This document shows, piece after piece, positions 35,456 through 45,581 of a stretch of 64,000 nucleotides of DNA. A model generated the notes under the pieces. It was not told the DNA's origin, searched no databases, and worked only from the letters and a program-made list of their open reading frames with translations. The stretch's first letter is position 1. Each line of letters starts with the position of its first letter. The position numbers were made by a program, and so were the translations under genes. This DNA comes from Leptolyngbya sp. 'hensonii' (GTDB lineage Bacteria > Cyanobacteriota > Cyanobacteriia > GCF-001939115): assembly GCF_001939115.1 (NCBI RefSeq), contig NZ_MQTZ01000046.1:1-64000 (forward strand). Reading direction: 5' to 3'.

Positions 35456-37591
35456 CTATCGCTGTTTCATCAAGTCCAGATTAGGGCGAACCTTCAGTCG
35501 CACCAAGACGGCTGTGATATTGTCGTGGCCATTATACTCGTTGGCCAGATCAATGAGCTGACCGACGCCCCGATCCAGGTTGGCCTGGGAGCTTAGGAGG
35601 GGTTCCAGATGAGTTCGCCAATGGGCTTCCAGCAGATCATTATCCGTGAGCCCGTCAGAGCAAAGAACCAGCAGGGTATCTTCATTCACATCCAGCAGGC
35701 GAATATCTGGATTCATGAAGTTCTCATCCCTGGGGCCAAGGGCCTGGGTAAGTTGGTACGCATCTGGGCGGGCATAGGCGATCGTGGGTTCTACCCCCCG
35801 CTGAATCTCCCGTTGCCCCACATCATGGTCTGTCGTTAATTGCTCCAGGCCCCGCCTGCGGCTCACACAGTAAAGCCGACTATCACCCACATGGGCCACT
35901 GCAACTTGAGTTCCCTGAATCAGAACCAGGACCAGAGTGGTTCCCATGCGTCCGCTACCGGACCGGGCATTGCTCTGGTTCACATCATAAATCGCCTTAT
36001 TGGCCAGATGGACTGCTTTTCGAATACTGGCCTGAGACGGGAATGACGTGGCTGGGTCGGCTTCATCCGACGCCTGCAGCCAGTTTTCCTGGAAGTATTG
36101 CTTGATGGTTTCCACGGCCAAAGCACTGGCGACCTCTCCCCCAGCATGCCCTCCCATCCCATCACACATAATATACAGACCCCGTGCTTGCAAAACACGC
36201 CCCGCAGGCCCTTCTGTCTTACGAAGATCGGTCACAACGCCAAAAGAATCTTCATTGTGGTCCCGCTGACGCCCCACATCGGTTCGCCCCGCATCTTCCA
36301 GGCTGTAAAGCTGCATCGGCAGGACAACGGTGGGCGCATCATCGGCCTCGCCACTATCTTCGTCTTCATCCTCCTCTTCGTCCTCTTCTTCGTCTTCCCC
36401 ACCCAAACCAGTTGCTTCCAGACCCAGATCAGCCGTGACAGCATCATCGATCGGCAGCGATGAGAGTACCTCTGGCTCATAGAGGTTGAAGCTGGATTCA
36501 TCCAGAGCCTCTGTCATCGTGCCAGAGAACTGGAGGGGTTGAGGTGTTTCAGCACCAGACATCTTGTTCATTCCGTCAAGGCTGGGCAAATCAGGCGATT
36601 CCGGCACCAGAACTTCTGCCCCCATCCCCGCTGAGGCAACCGGGGATTCTTGCAGATCAGCCGAGATCGTATACAGTCGGGATTGTAACGCTTCGATCGT
36701 CTGGAGTTTACCGCTCTGTATTTCACTGAGCAGGACGGCCAGAGGCCCAACCTGAGTCCGTTGGGTTTGACTAAATAGTTCCAGCCAAAACTGTCCCAAA
36801 TTCTTCAAGGAGAGGGGAGGACCCACTTCCCGATAGAGTCGCTGTAGACAGAGAACCTGATCTTCATCCACCCGCAGATTTTTCAACTCCAGAAGGCTCT
36901 GACGACATTGCCAGGATTCGAACCCTGCCCAGAGTTCAGTCATTTCATGCAGCCAGTGAAGAACCTGCAGCGGGGGAACCTCCTCATCAGACCACAGGTC
37001 GAGGAGAGGTTGAAAATGAGTTCGGTCCTCCAGCAGTAATACTTCCTGGCCATTCTTACTCCAGGCATCGTGGATCAGGGGGAGGGTCTGGTGAAACTGG
37101 GAGTGGAGGGCCAAATAGGGACGGGCAATGCGGGGGATGGGGATACTTGAGGTCGCCTCTGGCGAGGCGGTTACGATTTCATCTCCAGGAGCCGCAATCG
37201 CCTCATTGAGAACCTGGCCCTGATTCAAAATGATTTCTAAATGAGAAAGCTGAAAGGGCTGGCAGTCCAGCACGCGGGCCTGGGCCTCAGAGGAGGTACT
37301 ATTCGACGGCAACAGAGATTCAACCACCTTGTAGCGCTGAAGATCATCCAGATAAGTAGCTGTAGTGTTGGCCACAGCAGCACCCTGGGTTAATTTCTCG
37401 CCGTTTCCACCAGAAACAATTGCCCACAGGTAAGTTCCTGTAACAGTGCCACAATTGGGGCACTGCTCAGCTTCAAACTCCACTCTGGCACTACATTCAG
37501 GACAGATAATCAAGTTGAGGGGCGTCCCACACTCCTGACAAAATCTGTTCTCTTCCGGGTTGTCAAACTGACACTGAGGGCAAATTAGCAT
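35456..37591 (-). CDS. Zinc-ribbon PP2C-type Ser/Thr phosphatase
   Basis: A 711-aa protein. Two zinc ribbons (CPQC...CQEC and CPEC...CPNC, residues 4-48) are followed by a long middle region, an acidic linker (EDEEEDEEEDEDED, about 400-415) and a C-terminal PP2C domain (about 435-700). That domain has GRTDVGRQRDHNEDSF, CDGMGGHAGGEVAS, HVGDSRLY and SDGLTDND, so all metal-binding Asp residues are present. PP2C enzymes reverse Ser/Thr phosphorylation. A membrane Ser/Thr kinase lies at 60093 but is not linked to it. Confidence 0.9.
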   Translation of the reverse strand: MLICPQCQFDNPEENRFCQECGTPLNLIICPECSARVEFEAEQCPNCGTVTGTYLWAIVSGGNGEKLTQGAAVANTTATYLDDLQRYKVVESLLPSNSTSSEAQARVLDCQPFQLSHLEIILNQGQVLNEAIAAPGDEIVTASPEATSSIPIPRIARPYLALHSQFHQTLPLIHDAWSKNGQEVLLLEDRTHFQPLLDLWSDEEVPPLQVLHWLHEMTELWAGFESWQCRQSLLELKNLRVDEDQVLCLQRLYREVGPPLSLKNLGQFWLELFSQTQRTQVGPLAVLLSEIQSGKLQTIEALQSRLYTISADLQESPVASAGMGAEVLVPESPDLPSLDGMNKMSGAETPQPLQFSGTMTEALDESSFNLYEPEVLSSLPIDDAVTADLGLEATGLGGEDEEEDEEEDEDEDSGEADDAPTVVLPMQLYSLEDAGRTDVGRQRDHNEDSFGVVTDLRKTEGPAGRVLQARGLYIMCDGMGGHAGGEVASALAVETIKQYFQENWLQASDEADPATSFPSQASIRKAVHLANKAIYDVNQSNARSGSGRMGTTLVLVLIQGTQVAVAHVGDSRLYCVSRRRGLEQLTTDHDVGQREIQRGVEPTIAYARPDAYQLTQALGPRDENFMNPDIRLLDVNEDTLLVLCSDGLTDNDLLEAHWRTHLEPLLSSQANLDRGVGQLIDLANEYNGHDNITAVLVRLKVRPNLDLMKQR

Positions 37592-37851
37592 GGGGGGATT
37601 TCCTCAATTCCCATTATGTACAGGTTACCCGATCTATTCCTTTCCGAGTCATTATGCAGATTCACCTGAAATCATCAACTCATGAAATCCTGGTCATTTG
37701 TCCTTCATCATCAGATATTGATCATTGATTCAGGCAGGGGGTAACCCGTAATATGGTTCGTCTGTATACCAATTTTAATTAAGTAACCACTATACACCGC
37801 TTCACCGGAAGCGACGACATTCTGGTATAGGTTCTCCCTATAACCAAAGTG

Positions 37852-38904
37852 CTATGACTGCCGTAAGACCTGACTCAGCAAGTCTTGATGCATCAATGCG
37901 CGATCGACCAGAGAATGGACCCGATCGTCTGAGAGGGCCTGATCATTGGCATAACAGTCCAGCCAGACTCGACAGATCTGGTTGGGATCTTCTGGGAGTT
38001 GCGCCAACTCCCACCCCGGCAACTCCAGTTCGGCCATCAGACGACTCACTTTGGGATCATAGCTCAGGGCAAAACAGCGGCACCCCTCAGATGCTGCCAT
38101 AATCAAGCCGTGGTAGCGCATGGCAATGGTCATTTCTACCCCTCGAAACACCCCCTTCAGTTCCTGGGGATTGTCTAATTGCAGGATCTGGCTGGGACCC
38201 TTCAGCCGGGATCGGATGGCCTGGGCGATCGCCAGATCCTGCGTGGCCTGAAACGGAACCAGTAGCACACAGGTCTGGGTGGCCACCTGAAAATCGACCA
38301 GAGCATGGATGAGCTGTTCGAGACGAGTTGGGGTGAGGCAAGGATGGGAGCGCAGGGCCACGGCAATCCGGGGTGCTGGCAAGTCCCACAGATGGCTGAC
38401 CGGACTCGCCAGCATCGCCCACACCGGGTCTGGAGCCAGCATACAGGAAATGTTCCAGCTTGACAGCAGGGCTGCCGAGCCCTGATCGCGAACGCTGACC
38501 CCCTGACAATGCCTGAAGGTTTGACGGGCCAGCCAACGGCTGAAGGGACGATTTAAGGGGCCAATGCCCTGAGCCCAGGCGATCGTCCGGAGCCCCATGA
38601 GTTGGGCCAGACGCATCAGCCCCCCATAGTAGAGGGGGTTCATGGCACTGGTGGCGTCCTGCATCAGGCTGCCCCCGCCCCAAATCAGCGCATCAGCCCC
38701 ACGCAAGACTCGAAACAGGGTCAGGGGTGCCTTGCGAGGATAAGCCTCGACCCCGTAGCGCCGCTCTGTCTGATGGGGATTGCCAGACAGGACAACTGGG
38801 GTCACATGGGGGGGCAACATTTGCAGCAGACAGGCCAGTAAGGCTTCGTCTCCCCCATTGCCATAGCCATAGTAGCCACATAAAACCGCCCGCATTTGTC
38901 CCAT
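37852..38904 (-). CDS. csaB: Polysaccharide pyruvyl transferase CsaB
   Basis: A 350-aa protein. The N-terminus LCGYYGYGNGGDEALL, GADALIWGGGSLMQD and SNMDPLYYGG-like NPLYYGGLMRLAQL identify CsaB, which puts ketal pyruvate on cell-wall polymers so that SLH-domain proteins can bind. C-terminal AMRYHGLIMAASEG is the family signature. It is a single gene, with ycf49 divergent 66 bp away. Confidence 0.9.
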   Translation of the reverse strand: MGQMRAVLCGYYGYGNGGDEALLACLLQMLPPHVTPVVLSGNPHQTERRYGVEAYPRKAPLTLFRVLRGADALIWGGGSLMQDATSAMNPLYYGGLMRLAQLMGLRTIAWAQGIGPLNRPFSRWLARQTFRHCQGVSVRDQGSAALLSSWNISCMLAPDPVWAMLASPVSHLWDLPAPRIAVALRSHPCLTPTRLEQLIHALVDFQVATQTCVLLVPFQATQDLAIAQAIRSRLKGPSQILQLDNPQELKGVFRGVEMTIAMRYHGLIMAASEGCRCFALSYDPKVSRLMAELELPGWELAQLPEDPNQICRVWLDCYANDQALSDDRVHSLVDRALMHQDLLSQVLRQS

Positions 38905-38970
38905 GATTTACATCGCCCTGTGCTTTTATACTAGGGTTTGCCCGTGCGTCCGTATACAGGATTCATTATT

Positions 38971-39270
38971 ATGCACGTCCTCTCAATTCCCACCTGGATT
39001 ATTCACATTTCCAGTGTGATCGAATGGATCATTGCTATCTGGCTGATCTGGACCTATGGCGAGATCAGCCAAAATCGCACCTGGCGATCGCTCTCGATCG
39101 CCATGCTCCCTGCTCTGGTCAGCGCCATGTGCGCCTGTACCTGGCACTTTTTCGACAACACCACATCCCTGGAGTGGCTGGTTACTGTTCAGGCCTCTAC
39201 AACGGTACTGGGCAACTGTACCCTCTGTGCAGCAAGCTGGTGGATCTGGCAACAAAAAAATGCCGGATGA
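38971..39270 (+). CDS. Ycf49-like (DUF2499) membrane protein
   Basis: A 99-aa protein with three hydrophobic helices (about 2-28, 44-60, 75-92). PTWIIHISSVIEWIIAIWLIW and MLPALVSAMCACTWHFFDN are the family pattern, found in cyanobacteria and plastids. Function unknown. Its last codons overlap the hairpin at 39254-39289, which looks like the dnaK terminator. Confidence 0.85.
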   Translation: MHVLSIPTWIIHISSVIEWIIAIWLIWTYGEISQNRTWRSLSIAMLPALVSAMCACTWHFFDNTTSLEWLVTVQASTTVLGNCTLCAASWWIWQQKNAG

Positions 39271-39289
39271 GAGAACCCCCCTCATCCGG
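39254..39289 (-). terminator. Rho-independent terminator for dnaK
   Basis: A perfect 9-bp stem, CCGGATGAG (39263-39271) and CTCATCCGG (39281-39289), with a 9-nt loop. On the minus strand it is followed by T7 (A-run 39254-39260). It is 123 bp past the dnaK stop and overlaps the 3' end of the opposing ycf49-like gene. Confidence 0.8.
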
Positions 39290-39411
39290 TAACTCCTGAT
39301 CCCAAAGTACTGGTTAGTCAATGATTCATCGACGGGCAGTTAAAATCTAGACCAGGGATTTGGGTTGAATTTTGTGGGTCTTCAACCCGTCACAATTTTC
39401 CTGATAGAACC

Positions 39412-41301
39412 CTACTTGGCATCAACAAAATCAGCATCAATCACATCTGAGTCGCTGGTGTTGCCTCCCTGGGGAGAAGCCCCATTGGGCGTACTGCCAT
39501 TGGCCTGGGAATAGATGGCGCTGCCCACCTGCATCAGTGCTTCCTGCAAGGTACTGGAGAGGGACTTCATCTGGGCATAATCCTCCCGTTGCCCAGCCTC
39601 CCGCAGATCCTTGATCACCCCTTCGAGACGATCGCGATCGCCTGCTGGCACCCGATCGCCCAGATCTTGCAGTTGCTTCTCGGCCTGATAGGCCAGAGAG
39701 TCGGCCATATTCTTCGTATCCACCTGTTCCCGTCGCTGCCGATCGGCATCCGCGTTGCGCTCTGCATCCTTCACCATCTGCTCAATTTCCTGTTTGTCCA
39801 GGGTAGAGGCTCCAGAAATGGTGATGGATTGCTGCTTACCGCTGCCTTTGTCTTTCGCTGAAACCGATAAGAGACCGTTGGCATCGATGTCGAAGGTGAC
39901 CTCGATTTGCGGGACTCCACGAGGTGCTGCGGGAATGCCATCCAGGTGGAAGGTACCCAGGCTCTTGTTGTCACCAGCCATTTCCCGTTCCCCTTGCAGG
40001 ACATGAATTTCCACATTGGCCTGTCCATCGGTAGCCGTTGAGAACACCTCCGACTTCTTGGTGGGGATCGTGGTGTTACGGGGGATGATGCGGGTCATCA
40101 CACCCCCCAGGGTTTCCACACCCAGAGAGAGGGGCGTTACATCCAGCAGCAGAACGTCCGTGACCTCCCCGGCCAGTACCCCCGCCTGCACGGCAGCCCC
40201 GACCGCAACCACCTCATCAGGATTGACGGTCATATTGGGATCTTTACCCGTCAATCGCTTGACCAGGGCCTGAACGGCTGGAATTCGGGTGGAGCCGCCT
40301 ACCAGAACTACTTCGTCAATATTGGCAGCGGTCATTTTGGCATCTCGCAGGGCCTGCTCTACCGGTTGACGACAGCGATCGAGCAGGTCAGAACACATCT
40401 CCTCAAACTTCGCCCGGGTTAGGGTCAGGTCCACATGACGGGGACCCTCCTGGGTAGCGGTAATGAAGGGCAGGTTGATCCCGGCCTGGGTGGCACTGGA
40501 GAGTTCAATTTTGGCTTTCTCAGCTGCTTCCGTCAGGCGTTGCAAGGCCTGCTTGTCTTTCCGCAGGTCTACCCCCTCCTGTTTCTGAAATTCCTGGGCG
40601 ATCCAATCGACAATCTTGCGATCGAAATCGTCCCCTCCCAGGTGGGTGTCGCCACTGGTGGCCTTCACTTCAACAATTCCATCCCCAACTTCCAGTAGGG
40701 ATACATCAAAGGTGCCCCCCCCCAAGTCAAAGACCAGAATTGTTTCATTGTTTTTCTTATCCAGACCATAGGCCAGAGCTGCGGCAGTTGGTTCATTGAC
40801 AATCCGCAGCACCTCGATTCCGGCGATCTTACCGGCGTCCTTGGTTGCCTGCCGCTGGGAGTCGTTAAAGTAAGCAGGCACAGTTACCACCGCCTGCGTA
40901 ATTTTTTCTCCCAGGTATTTACTGGCATCTTCAACCAGCTTGCGCAGCACCTGAGCTGACATTTCCTCTGGCGCAAACTGTTTTCCTTCTACCGGACATT
41001 CGAGCCGGACACTATTTCCATCCCGAGTCACTTTATAGGCAACCTGAACCGCTTCCTGGGTAATCTCATCATATTTGCGACCAATGAAGCGCTTGACGGA
41101 ATAGAAGGTATTGGCCGGATTCATGACGGCCTGCCGCTTGGCGATTTGGCCCACCAGGCGATCGCCACCCTTGGTGTAGGCCACCACTGAGGGCGTAGTC
41201 CGGTGCCCTTCGACGTTGGCAATCACGATCGGCTGCCCCCCTTCCATCACAGCCACACAGGAATTCGTTGTTCCCAGGTCAATTCCAACCACTTTAGCCA
41301 T
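39412..41301 (-). CDS. dnaK: Chaperone DnaK (Hsp70)
   Basis: A 629-aa Hsp70. The ATPase starts [19 protein letters not shown] and continues with [16 protein letters not shown] and [12 protein letters not shown]. The interdomain linker [12 protein letters not shown] precedes the peptide-binding part. The C-terminal tail is Gly/Asn-rich and ends in [12 protein letters not shown]. Length is typical. No CIRCE inverted repeat was seen upstream. The J-domain gene at 14677 could be a partner, but they are far apart. Confidence 0.98.
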   Translation of the reverse strand: MAKVVGIDLGTTNSCVAVMEGGQPIVIANVEGHRTTPSVVAYTKGGDRLVGQIAKRQAVMNPANTFYSVKRFIGRKYDEITQEAVQVAYKVTRDGNSVRLECPVEGKQFAPEEMSAQVLRKLVEDASKYLGEKITQAVVTVPAYFNDSQRQATKDAGKIAGIEVLRIVNEPTAAALAYGLDKKNNETILVFDLGGGTFDVSLLEVGDGIVEVKATSGDTHLGGDDFDRKIVDWIAQEFQKQEGVDLRKDKQALQRLTEAAEKAKIELSSATQAGINLPFITATQEGPRHVDLTLTRAKFEEMCSDLLDRCRQPVEQALRDAKMTAANIDEVVLVGGSTRIPAVQALVKRLTGKDPNMTVNPDEVVAVGAAVQAGVLAGEVTDVLLLDVTPLSLGVETLGGVMTRIIPRNTTIPTKKSEVFSTATDGQANVEIHVLQGEREMAGDNKSLGTFHLDGIPAAPRGVPQIEVTFDIDANGLLSVSAKDKGSGKQQSITISGASTLDKQEIEQMVKDAERNADADRQRREQVDTKNMADSLAYQAEKQLQDLGDRVPAGDRDRLEGVIKDLREAGQREDYAQMKSLSSTLQEALMQVGSAIYSQANGSTPNGASPQGGNTSDSDVIDADFVDAK

Positions 41302-41829
41302 TCTGCTTGCCTCCTGAACTGGTAATAATTCCAGCCATACTTGTGCTGATTTCCTTTGTCCCCAGACTATCGAAACAACCCGGTCCTAGAGGTTCGGCTC
41401 TATGGTCAACCGGGATCGTAATTCCCGCACTTGGGCAAAGTTGGGGAGAGAATAGAGGTTTTTATTCAGTTGATTAAGTTTGAGTTAAATCATCGAATGA
41501 AAATACTTCATCCAGGTTGAAATCAAGTGGCAATATCTGAAACGAGAACTCAATATCCCGATTAAGGGCAAATTAAGAGCAGCCACAAAAGTGTTCATTG
41601 TGAACTACTTTGCCGGATGAATCTATTGTTCGATACGTGAATAACGATTTCACATTTAAGTCCTAAATAAAGACAAATTCTGATGACGACGATGATATTT
41701 TTCTATGAATCAGGTATGATGTCTACGAATATAAAGTTTGGCTGAAACATAGGTGGGGGTTGCCAGTAAGGCTTAATACCTATGTTCCGTTAAACTCATT
41801 AACTGTGTTATGCCAGCCTGGAGAGAATC
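41302..41829. promoter_or_regulatory. Long divergent region between dnaK and rbp, with 5'-UTR inverted repeat
   Basis: 528 bp without a gene. Upstream of rbp a perfect 9-bp inverted repeat, AACATAGGT (41746-41754) and ACCTATGTT (41778-41786), sits 43 bp before the start. A -10-like TATGAT at 41715-41720 would place it in a roughly 100-nt leader. Cold-regulated rbp genes in cyanobacteria are known for long structured leaders; function here is inferred. The dnaK promoter must lie in the left part and was not recognised. Confidence 0.5.
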
Positions 41830-42135
41830 GTGACTATCTACATCGGCAACCTGTCCTTCCAAGCAACTGAGGAGGATTTGAGGGAGATTTTCGCTGAATA
41901 TGGTGAGGTCAGCCGCGTCAGTCTTCCGACAGATCGAGAGACAGGTAGAAAACGGGGCTTTGCTTTCGTCGAGATGAAGGACGAAGCGAAAGAAGATGTT
42001 GCGATCTCTGAATTAGATGGTGCCGAATGGCTCGGTCGAGAGCTAAAAGTTAATAAAGCTAAGCCTCGCGAAGACAGTCGGGGGAGTCGTAGTGGTTCTG
42101 CAGGCGTCTCGGGCAATTCTCGTCAGAGTCTCTAA
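41830..42135 (+). CDS. rbp: RRM-type RNA-binding protein
   Basis: A 101-aa protein with GTG start. One RRM (1-80) has RNP2 IYIGNL and RNP1 RGFAFVEM with aromatic residues at the RNA-contact sites. A short Ser/Gly/Arg-rich tail follows (SRGSRSGSAGVSG). It resembles the cyanobacterial Rbp family, which is cold-induced and binds mRNA. Confidence 0.92.
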   Translation: MTIYIGNLSFQATEEDLREIFAEYGEVSRVSLPTDRETGRKRGFAFVEMKDEAKEDVAISELDGAEWLGRELKVNKAKPREDSRGSRSGSAGVSGNSRQSL

Positions 42136-42204
42136 GTTTAAATCTATTGGCTACGCCTCAAGCCTGTGATCCCTGGCTGGTCATTTTCCAGTCTGGAAAG
42201 ATTT

Positions 42205-42498
42205 TCATACTTTCCAGATGACCATTGTTGCCCTCTCATTTCTCAGTGCAGAAACCAGCACTCCATCATTCTGGCCTGGAATAGAAAACCTTTCTCCTGC
42301 CTTGAGAATGACATCGGCTCCATTGCAGGTGATCCAAACGTGACCCGTGATTACCTCTATGACTCGATCGGATCGGGGCAGGGAGATAACCGCTGTGGCT
42401 GGCAAAATCAGGCCGCAGACCTTAGAGTCTGCTCGATTTTTGCCCAGGTTTAACCAGGGAACTGATCGAAGCCCAAAGAACGGAATTGAGGCTTTCAT
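42205..42498 (-). CDS. DUF2917 family protein
   Basis: A 97-aa cupin-like small protein. GHVWITCNGADVILKAGERFSIPGQNDGVLVSAL is the DUF2917 pattern. It is divergent from the MocR-type regulator gene, sharing a 199-bp control region with operator-like repeats, so it may be regulated by it. Confidence 0.7.
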   Translation of the reverse strand: MKASIPFFGLRSVPWLNLGKNRADSKVCGLILPATAVISLPRSDRVIEVITGHVWITCNGADVILKAGERFSIPGQNDGVLVSALRNERATMVIWKV

Positions 42499-42586
42499 AG
42501 AGTCTCCAGATGATGGGCTGAACTTCTCCCAGCATCATCTAGTGACCGGAGGGATGAGAAGGTACAGATCTGGGTTATTCAAAGCA

Positions 42587-42668
42587 GTACAGTTGGAATT
42601 AATCCTAACTGTACCGGTGAAATTTTTCTGAACTGTACCGGGTCAACTGGAGTCCGATCTTCTATAGT
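42587..42668 (+). promoter_or_regulatory. Operator and promoter of the MocR-type gene
   Basis: AACTGTAC occurs three times: inverted at 42587-42594, direct at 42607-42614 and 42631-42638. The last two extend to AACTGTACCGG, 24 bp apart. A -10 box TATAGT (42663-42668) follows, and no good -35 is seen. Direct plus inverted repeats are the known layout of MocR-family binding sites. Confidence 0.65.
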
Positions 42669-42697
42669 CCGATCATGGCGTGATTGGCGATCCTGGC

Positions 42698-44197
42698 ATG
42701 AATGTTCCCCTTGATCCGCGATCGGAACACCCCCTTTACCTGCAAATCCGAGATTACTTCAGCCGGTTAATCCAGTCTGAAAAGCTGGTTCCGGGCGATC
42801 GGCTCCCCTCGATTCGGAGCCTGTCCCAGGCGACTCGGGTCAACAAACTCACGGTTATTGAAGCCTACAGTGTGCTGGAGGCCGATGGATTGATCCATGC
42901 CCGCCAGGGAGCCGGATATTTTGTCAACAGGACGATCGCCTCAGTGGTACGGCTGAAATCCACGTTCAATCCCGACCAAAAAGTCATCATTCAGGAACAA
43001 GGCAGCGGTTCTTTTGTCCAGCAATTTACGGCATCCTTGCAAGCTCAGAAGCAGGGGAATATTCTGGACTTCAGTTCGGGGTTTCCCCGGGTCTCCGTTT
43101 CTGAGGAATTACAACGGATTACCCGACGGGCTGTAGCCGAGGCCACGGACAGCCTCTTCAAGTACGATTTCCCGGAGGGCCAGGTCAATCTCCGCAAGCA
43201 AATCGCCCAGTTGCTGCTCCAGCAGGGATTGGAGGTTTCACCGGAATCCTTAATCGTCACCAGTGGTTCAGAACAGGCCCTGGCGCTGGTTATGCGGTAC
43301 ACGGTGCGATCGGGGGATTGGGTGGTCGTGGAAACACCAACTTATCATGGGGCCCTGGCCATCCTGGAAAATTTGGGGGCCAGGGTGATTGGGATTCCCA
43401 TGACCGTCGCAGGGATGAACCTGGATCTCCTGGAACAGTATCTCCAGAGCCATCGCCCCGCCCTGATCTACACCATCAGCACCCTGCACAATCCCACAGG
43501 GCTGACTACATCCCAGCAGCATCGGCAACGACTACTGGCCCTGGCCGAACAATACGAATGCCTGATCCTGGAAGACAATGCCTATGAGGGGTTGAACTTT
43601 GAACCGGCCCCACCCCCGATCAAGGCTCTGGATAGCCACGATCGAGTGATCTACACGGGCACCTTCTCTAAAACCCTGATGCCGGGTTTGCGGATTGGGT
43701 ATATGGTTGTCACGGGAGCAGACTACAACCCATTACTGGAACAGAAAGTCCTGCACGATCTGCATACCTCTGGCGTGTCCCAGGCGATCGTCAGTGAGAT
43801 TCTGGCATCGGGCCATTACCGTCGCTATCTGAATCGCCTTCGGACCACCAACCTCCAGAGTCGCAACACAATGCTCCAGGCCCTGGAACGTTATTTCCCC
43901 GAAGAGGTGAGTTGGACAATTCCCAACGGCGGGCTGTTCCTGTGGACCCATTTGCCTGATCGACTGTCCCTGCCCATCCTCTGTCGGGAAGCCCTCGCCC
44001 ACCAGATCCTGATCTCGAATGGAGCGGCCTTCTTCCCCGGTCAGCAGGGCTATCCAGCCATGCGCTTGAATTTCTGTCAGTCGCCCCAGGAGATCGATCG
44101 AGGATTGGCCCTGTTAGGCGATCTGATGAAACGTCACCTGAGTTCCGGGCTGATCAGCAAAACATTAACTCCCGTTCATCTAGCCGCACAGTTTTAA
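42698..44197 (+). CDS. MocR-type GntR regulator with aminotransferase domain
   Basis: A 499-aa protein. A winged-helix GntR domain (about 1-75; PLYLQIRDYFSRLIQS, GDRLPSIRSLSQATRVNKLTVIEAYSVLEADGLI) precedes a fold-type I aminotransferase domain (about 110-480) with PLP lysine Lys325 in GTFSKTLMPGLRIGYM. MocR proteins use PLP or an amino-acid adduct as signal and often activate PLP or GABA genes. ATG at 42698 lies after the TATAGT box; the GTG at 42680 is less likely. The target may be the divergent DUF2917 gene or itself. Confidence 0.93.
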   Translation: MNVPLDPRSEHPLYLQIRDYFSRLIQSEKLVPGDRLPSIRSLSQATRVNKLTVIEAYSVLEADGLIHARQGAGYFVNRTIASVVRLKSTFNPDQKVIIQEQGSGSFVQQFTASLQAQKQGNILDFSSGFPRVSVSEELQRITRRAVAEATDSLFKYDFPEGQVNLRKQIAQLLLQQGLEVSPESLIVTSGSEQALALVMRYTVRSGDWVVVETPTYHGALAILENLGARVIGIPMTVAGMNLDLLEQYLQSHRPALIYTISTLHNPTGLTTSQQHRQRLLALAEQYECLILEDNAYEGLNFEPAPPPIKALDSHDRVIYTGTFSKTLMPGLRIGYMVVTGADYNPLLEQKVLHDLHTSGVSQAIVSEILASGHYRRYLNRLRTTNLQSRNTMLQALERYFPEEVSWTIPNGGLFLWTHLPDRLSLPILCREALAHQILISNGAAFFPGQQGYPAMRLNFCQSPQEIDRGLALLGDLMKRHLSSGLISKTLTPVHLAAQF

Positions 44198-44211
44198 TTC
44201 CCAGCAGAAAA

Positions 44212-45189
44212 TTATTTGATTTGGGCTCCCCGATCGCGCAGTTGCTGCATAAAAAATTCTTCCAGGGAAGGACGGGCCAATTGCATCAGGATCAGTTGAG
44301 CATCGATCAACTGCAAACTAGCGATAAAATCCTGGGGACTGCCCAGCAGATGCCCCTGCCAGCAACCATCCTGGAAGGACAGATCTGGAATGCGCTTCCG
44401 GAGAATTTCTGGATTGCCCCCCCGCACCTTCACCCGGTAACGGTCACTGATGCCAAGGAGTTCATCCAGGGACCCGATGCAGATCAATTCCCCTTGAGAC
44501 AGAATTGCCACCCGATCGCAGATTTGCTCAACATCAGATAGCACATGGCTGTTGAAGAAAATCGTTTTCCCCTGTTCTTTAAGGGAGAGAATGATCTCGC
44601 GAATCTGATAACGCCCCATGGGGTCCAGTCCAGACATGGGTTCGTCCAGAAAAACCAGTTCTGGATCATTGATCAGGGCCTGGGCCAGACCCATTCGTTG
44701 CAACATACCCTTGGAGTACTGACGTAACTGGCGCTTGCGAGCCGTCGTCTGGGCCAATCCCACCAGATCCAGCAGGCGAATAATCCGTTGCCGTCGTTCC
44801 GCTCCTGGGATTTGAAACAGTTCAGCAGTAAATTGCAGCAACTCCCAGCCCGTGAGGTAATCATAAAAGTAAGGGTTTTCAGGCAGATACCCCACCCGTT
44901 GCTTGACGCTGCGATCGCCGATCGGCTTGCCTAACAGGGATCCCCGCCCAGCCGTAGGCCGGGTGATTCCGAGCAAGGTCTTCAGCAGGGTTGTTTTACC
45001 CGCTCCATTAGGACCCAACAGGCCAAAAGTTTCTCCTTGATAAACCGTGATGGAACATCCCTGTAGTGAAACTGTCCGCTGGTGAAACCAAAATCCCGTC
45101 CGGTAAATCTTCCGAAGATCTTGGGTTTGCACCACCACTGAACGTTCAGTAGGGATTAATTCAGGAGACACTTCGGTAACAGAATCCAT
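44212..45189 (-). CDS. ABC transporter ATP-binding protein
   Basis: A 325-aa ATPase. Walker A is GPNGAGKTTLL, Q-loop YLPENPYFYDYLTGW, signature YSKGMLQRMGLAQAL, Walker B ELVFLDEP and H-loop FFNSHVLSD. It is like the CcmA/NatA group, which pairs with a separate two-domain permease. No permease is adjacent, so the partner must be elsewhere. The N-terminus has 20 extra residues. Confidence 0.92.
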   Translation of the reverse strand: MDSVTEVSPELIPTERSVVVQTQDLRKIYRTGFWFHQRTVSLQGCSITVYQGETFGLLGPNGAGKTTLLKTLLGITRPTAGRGSLLGKPIGDRSVKQRVGYLPENPYFYDYLTGWELLQFTAELFQIPGAERRQRIIRLLDLVGLAQTTARKRQLRQYSKGMLQRMGLAQALINDPELVFLDEPMSGLDPMGRYQIREIILSLKEQGKTIFFNSHVLSDVEQICDRVAILSQGELICIGSLDELLGISDRYRVKVRGGNPEILRKRIPDLSFQDGCWQGHLLGSPQDFIASLQLIDAQLILMQLARPSLEEFFMQQLRDRGAQIK

Positions 45190-45401
45190 AGCCTTTCAAA
45201 GTTCAAAGTTCAACGTCCACAATCAAATGGTCTTACCCTTGCAGGGGCACCAGGGCTATGTGAGAGATGCAAATCCTTTTCAGCCATCTTCTCAGATTTG
45301 AGTTTTGAATTTAATATTCTATTCTTTCCCCAGTTGGAGTGATTTTATATCAAGCTAGATAAGGAACATCAGACACTTTACTGTATCAAGTGCCTCAACC
45401 T

Positions 45402-45581
45402 ATGGATCGGTCAAAAGTCGTAGCGATTATCACTGGCGTCATTTCGCTGTTTCTGGGTATCTTCTATCTGGTCCTCGTCCAGATGCTGGATTTTCGCGGC
45501 GAGATGCAACCGGCCCCAGTCAGCCAACTTCCTGCTGCCATTTATTCGAACCTCCCATTTTCAAACCAGTTCCCTGTCTAA
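45402..45581 (+). CDS. Small single-helix membrane protein
   Basis: A 59-aa protein starting MDRSKVVAIITGVISLFLGIF. Residues about 6-30 form one membrane helix, followed by a short polar tail. It resembles a small family seen in cyanobacteria. Its stop codon lies inside the possible element at 45578-45720. Function unknown. Confidence 0.6.
   Translation: MDRSKVVAIITGVISLFLGIFYLVLVQMLDFRGEMQPAPVSQLPAAIYSNLPFSNQFPV

Noticed and set aside
41302-41450. CIRCE element upstream of dnaK
   Set aside because: TTAGCACTC-N9-GAGTGCTAA is not present. The only GCACTT is unpaired.
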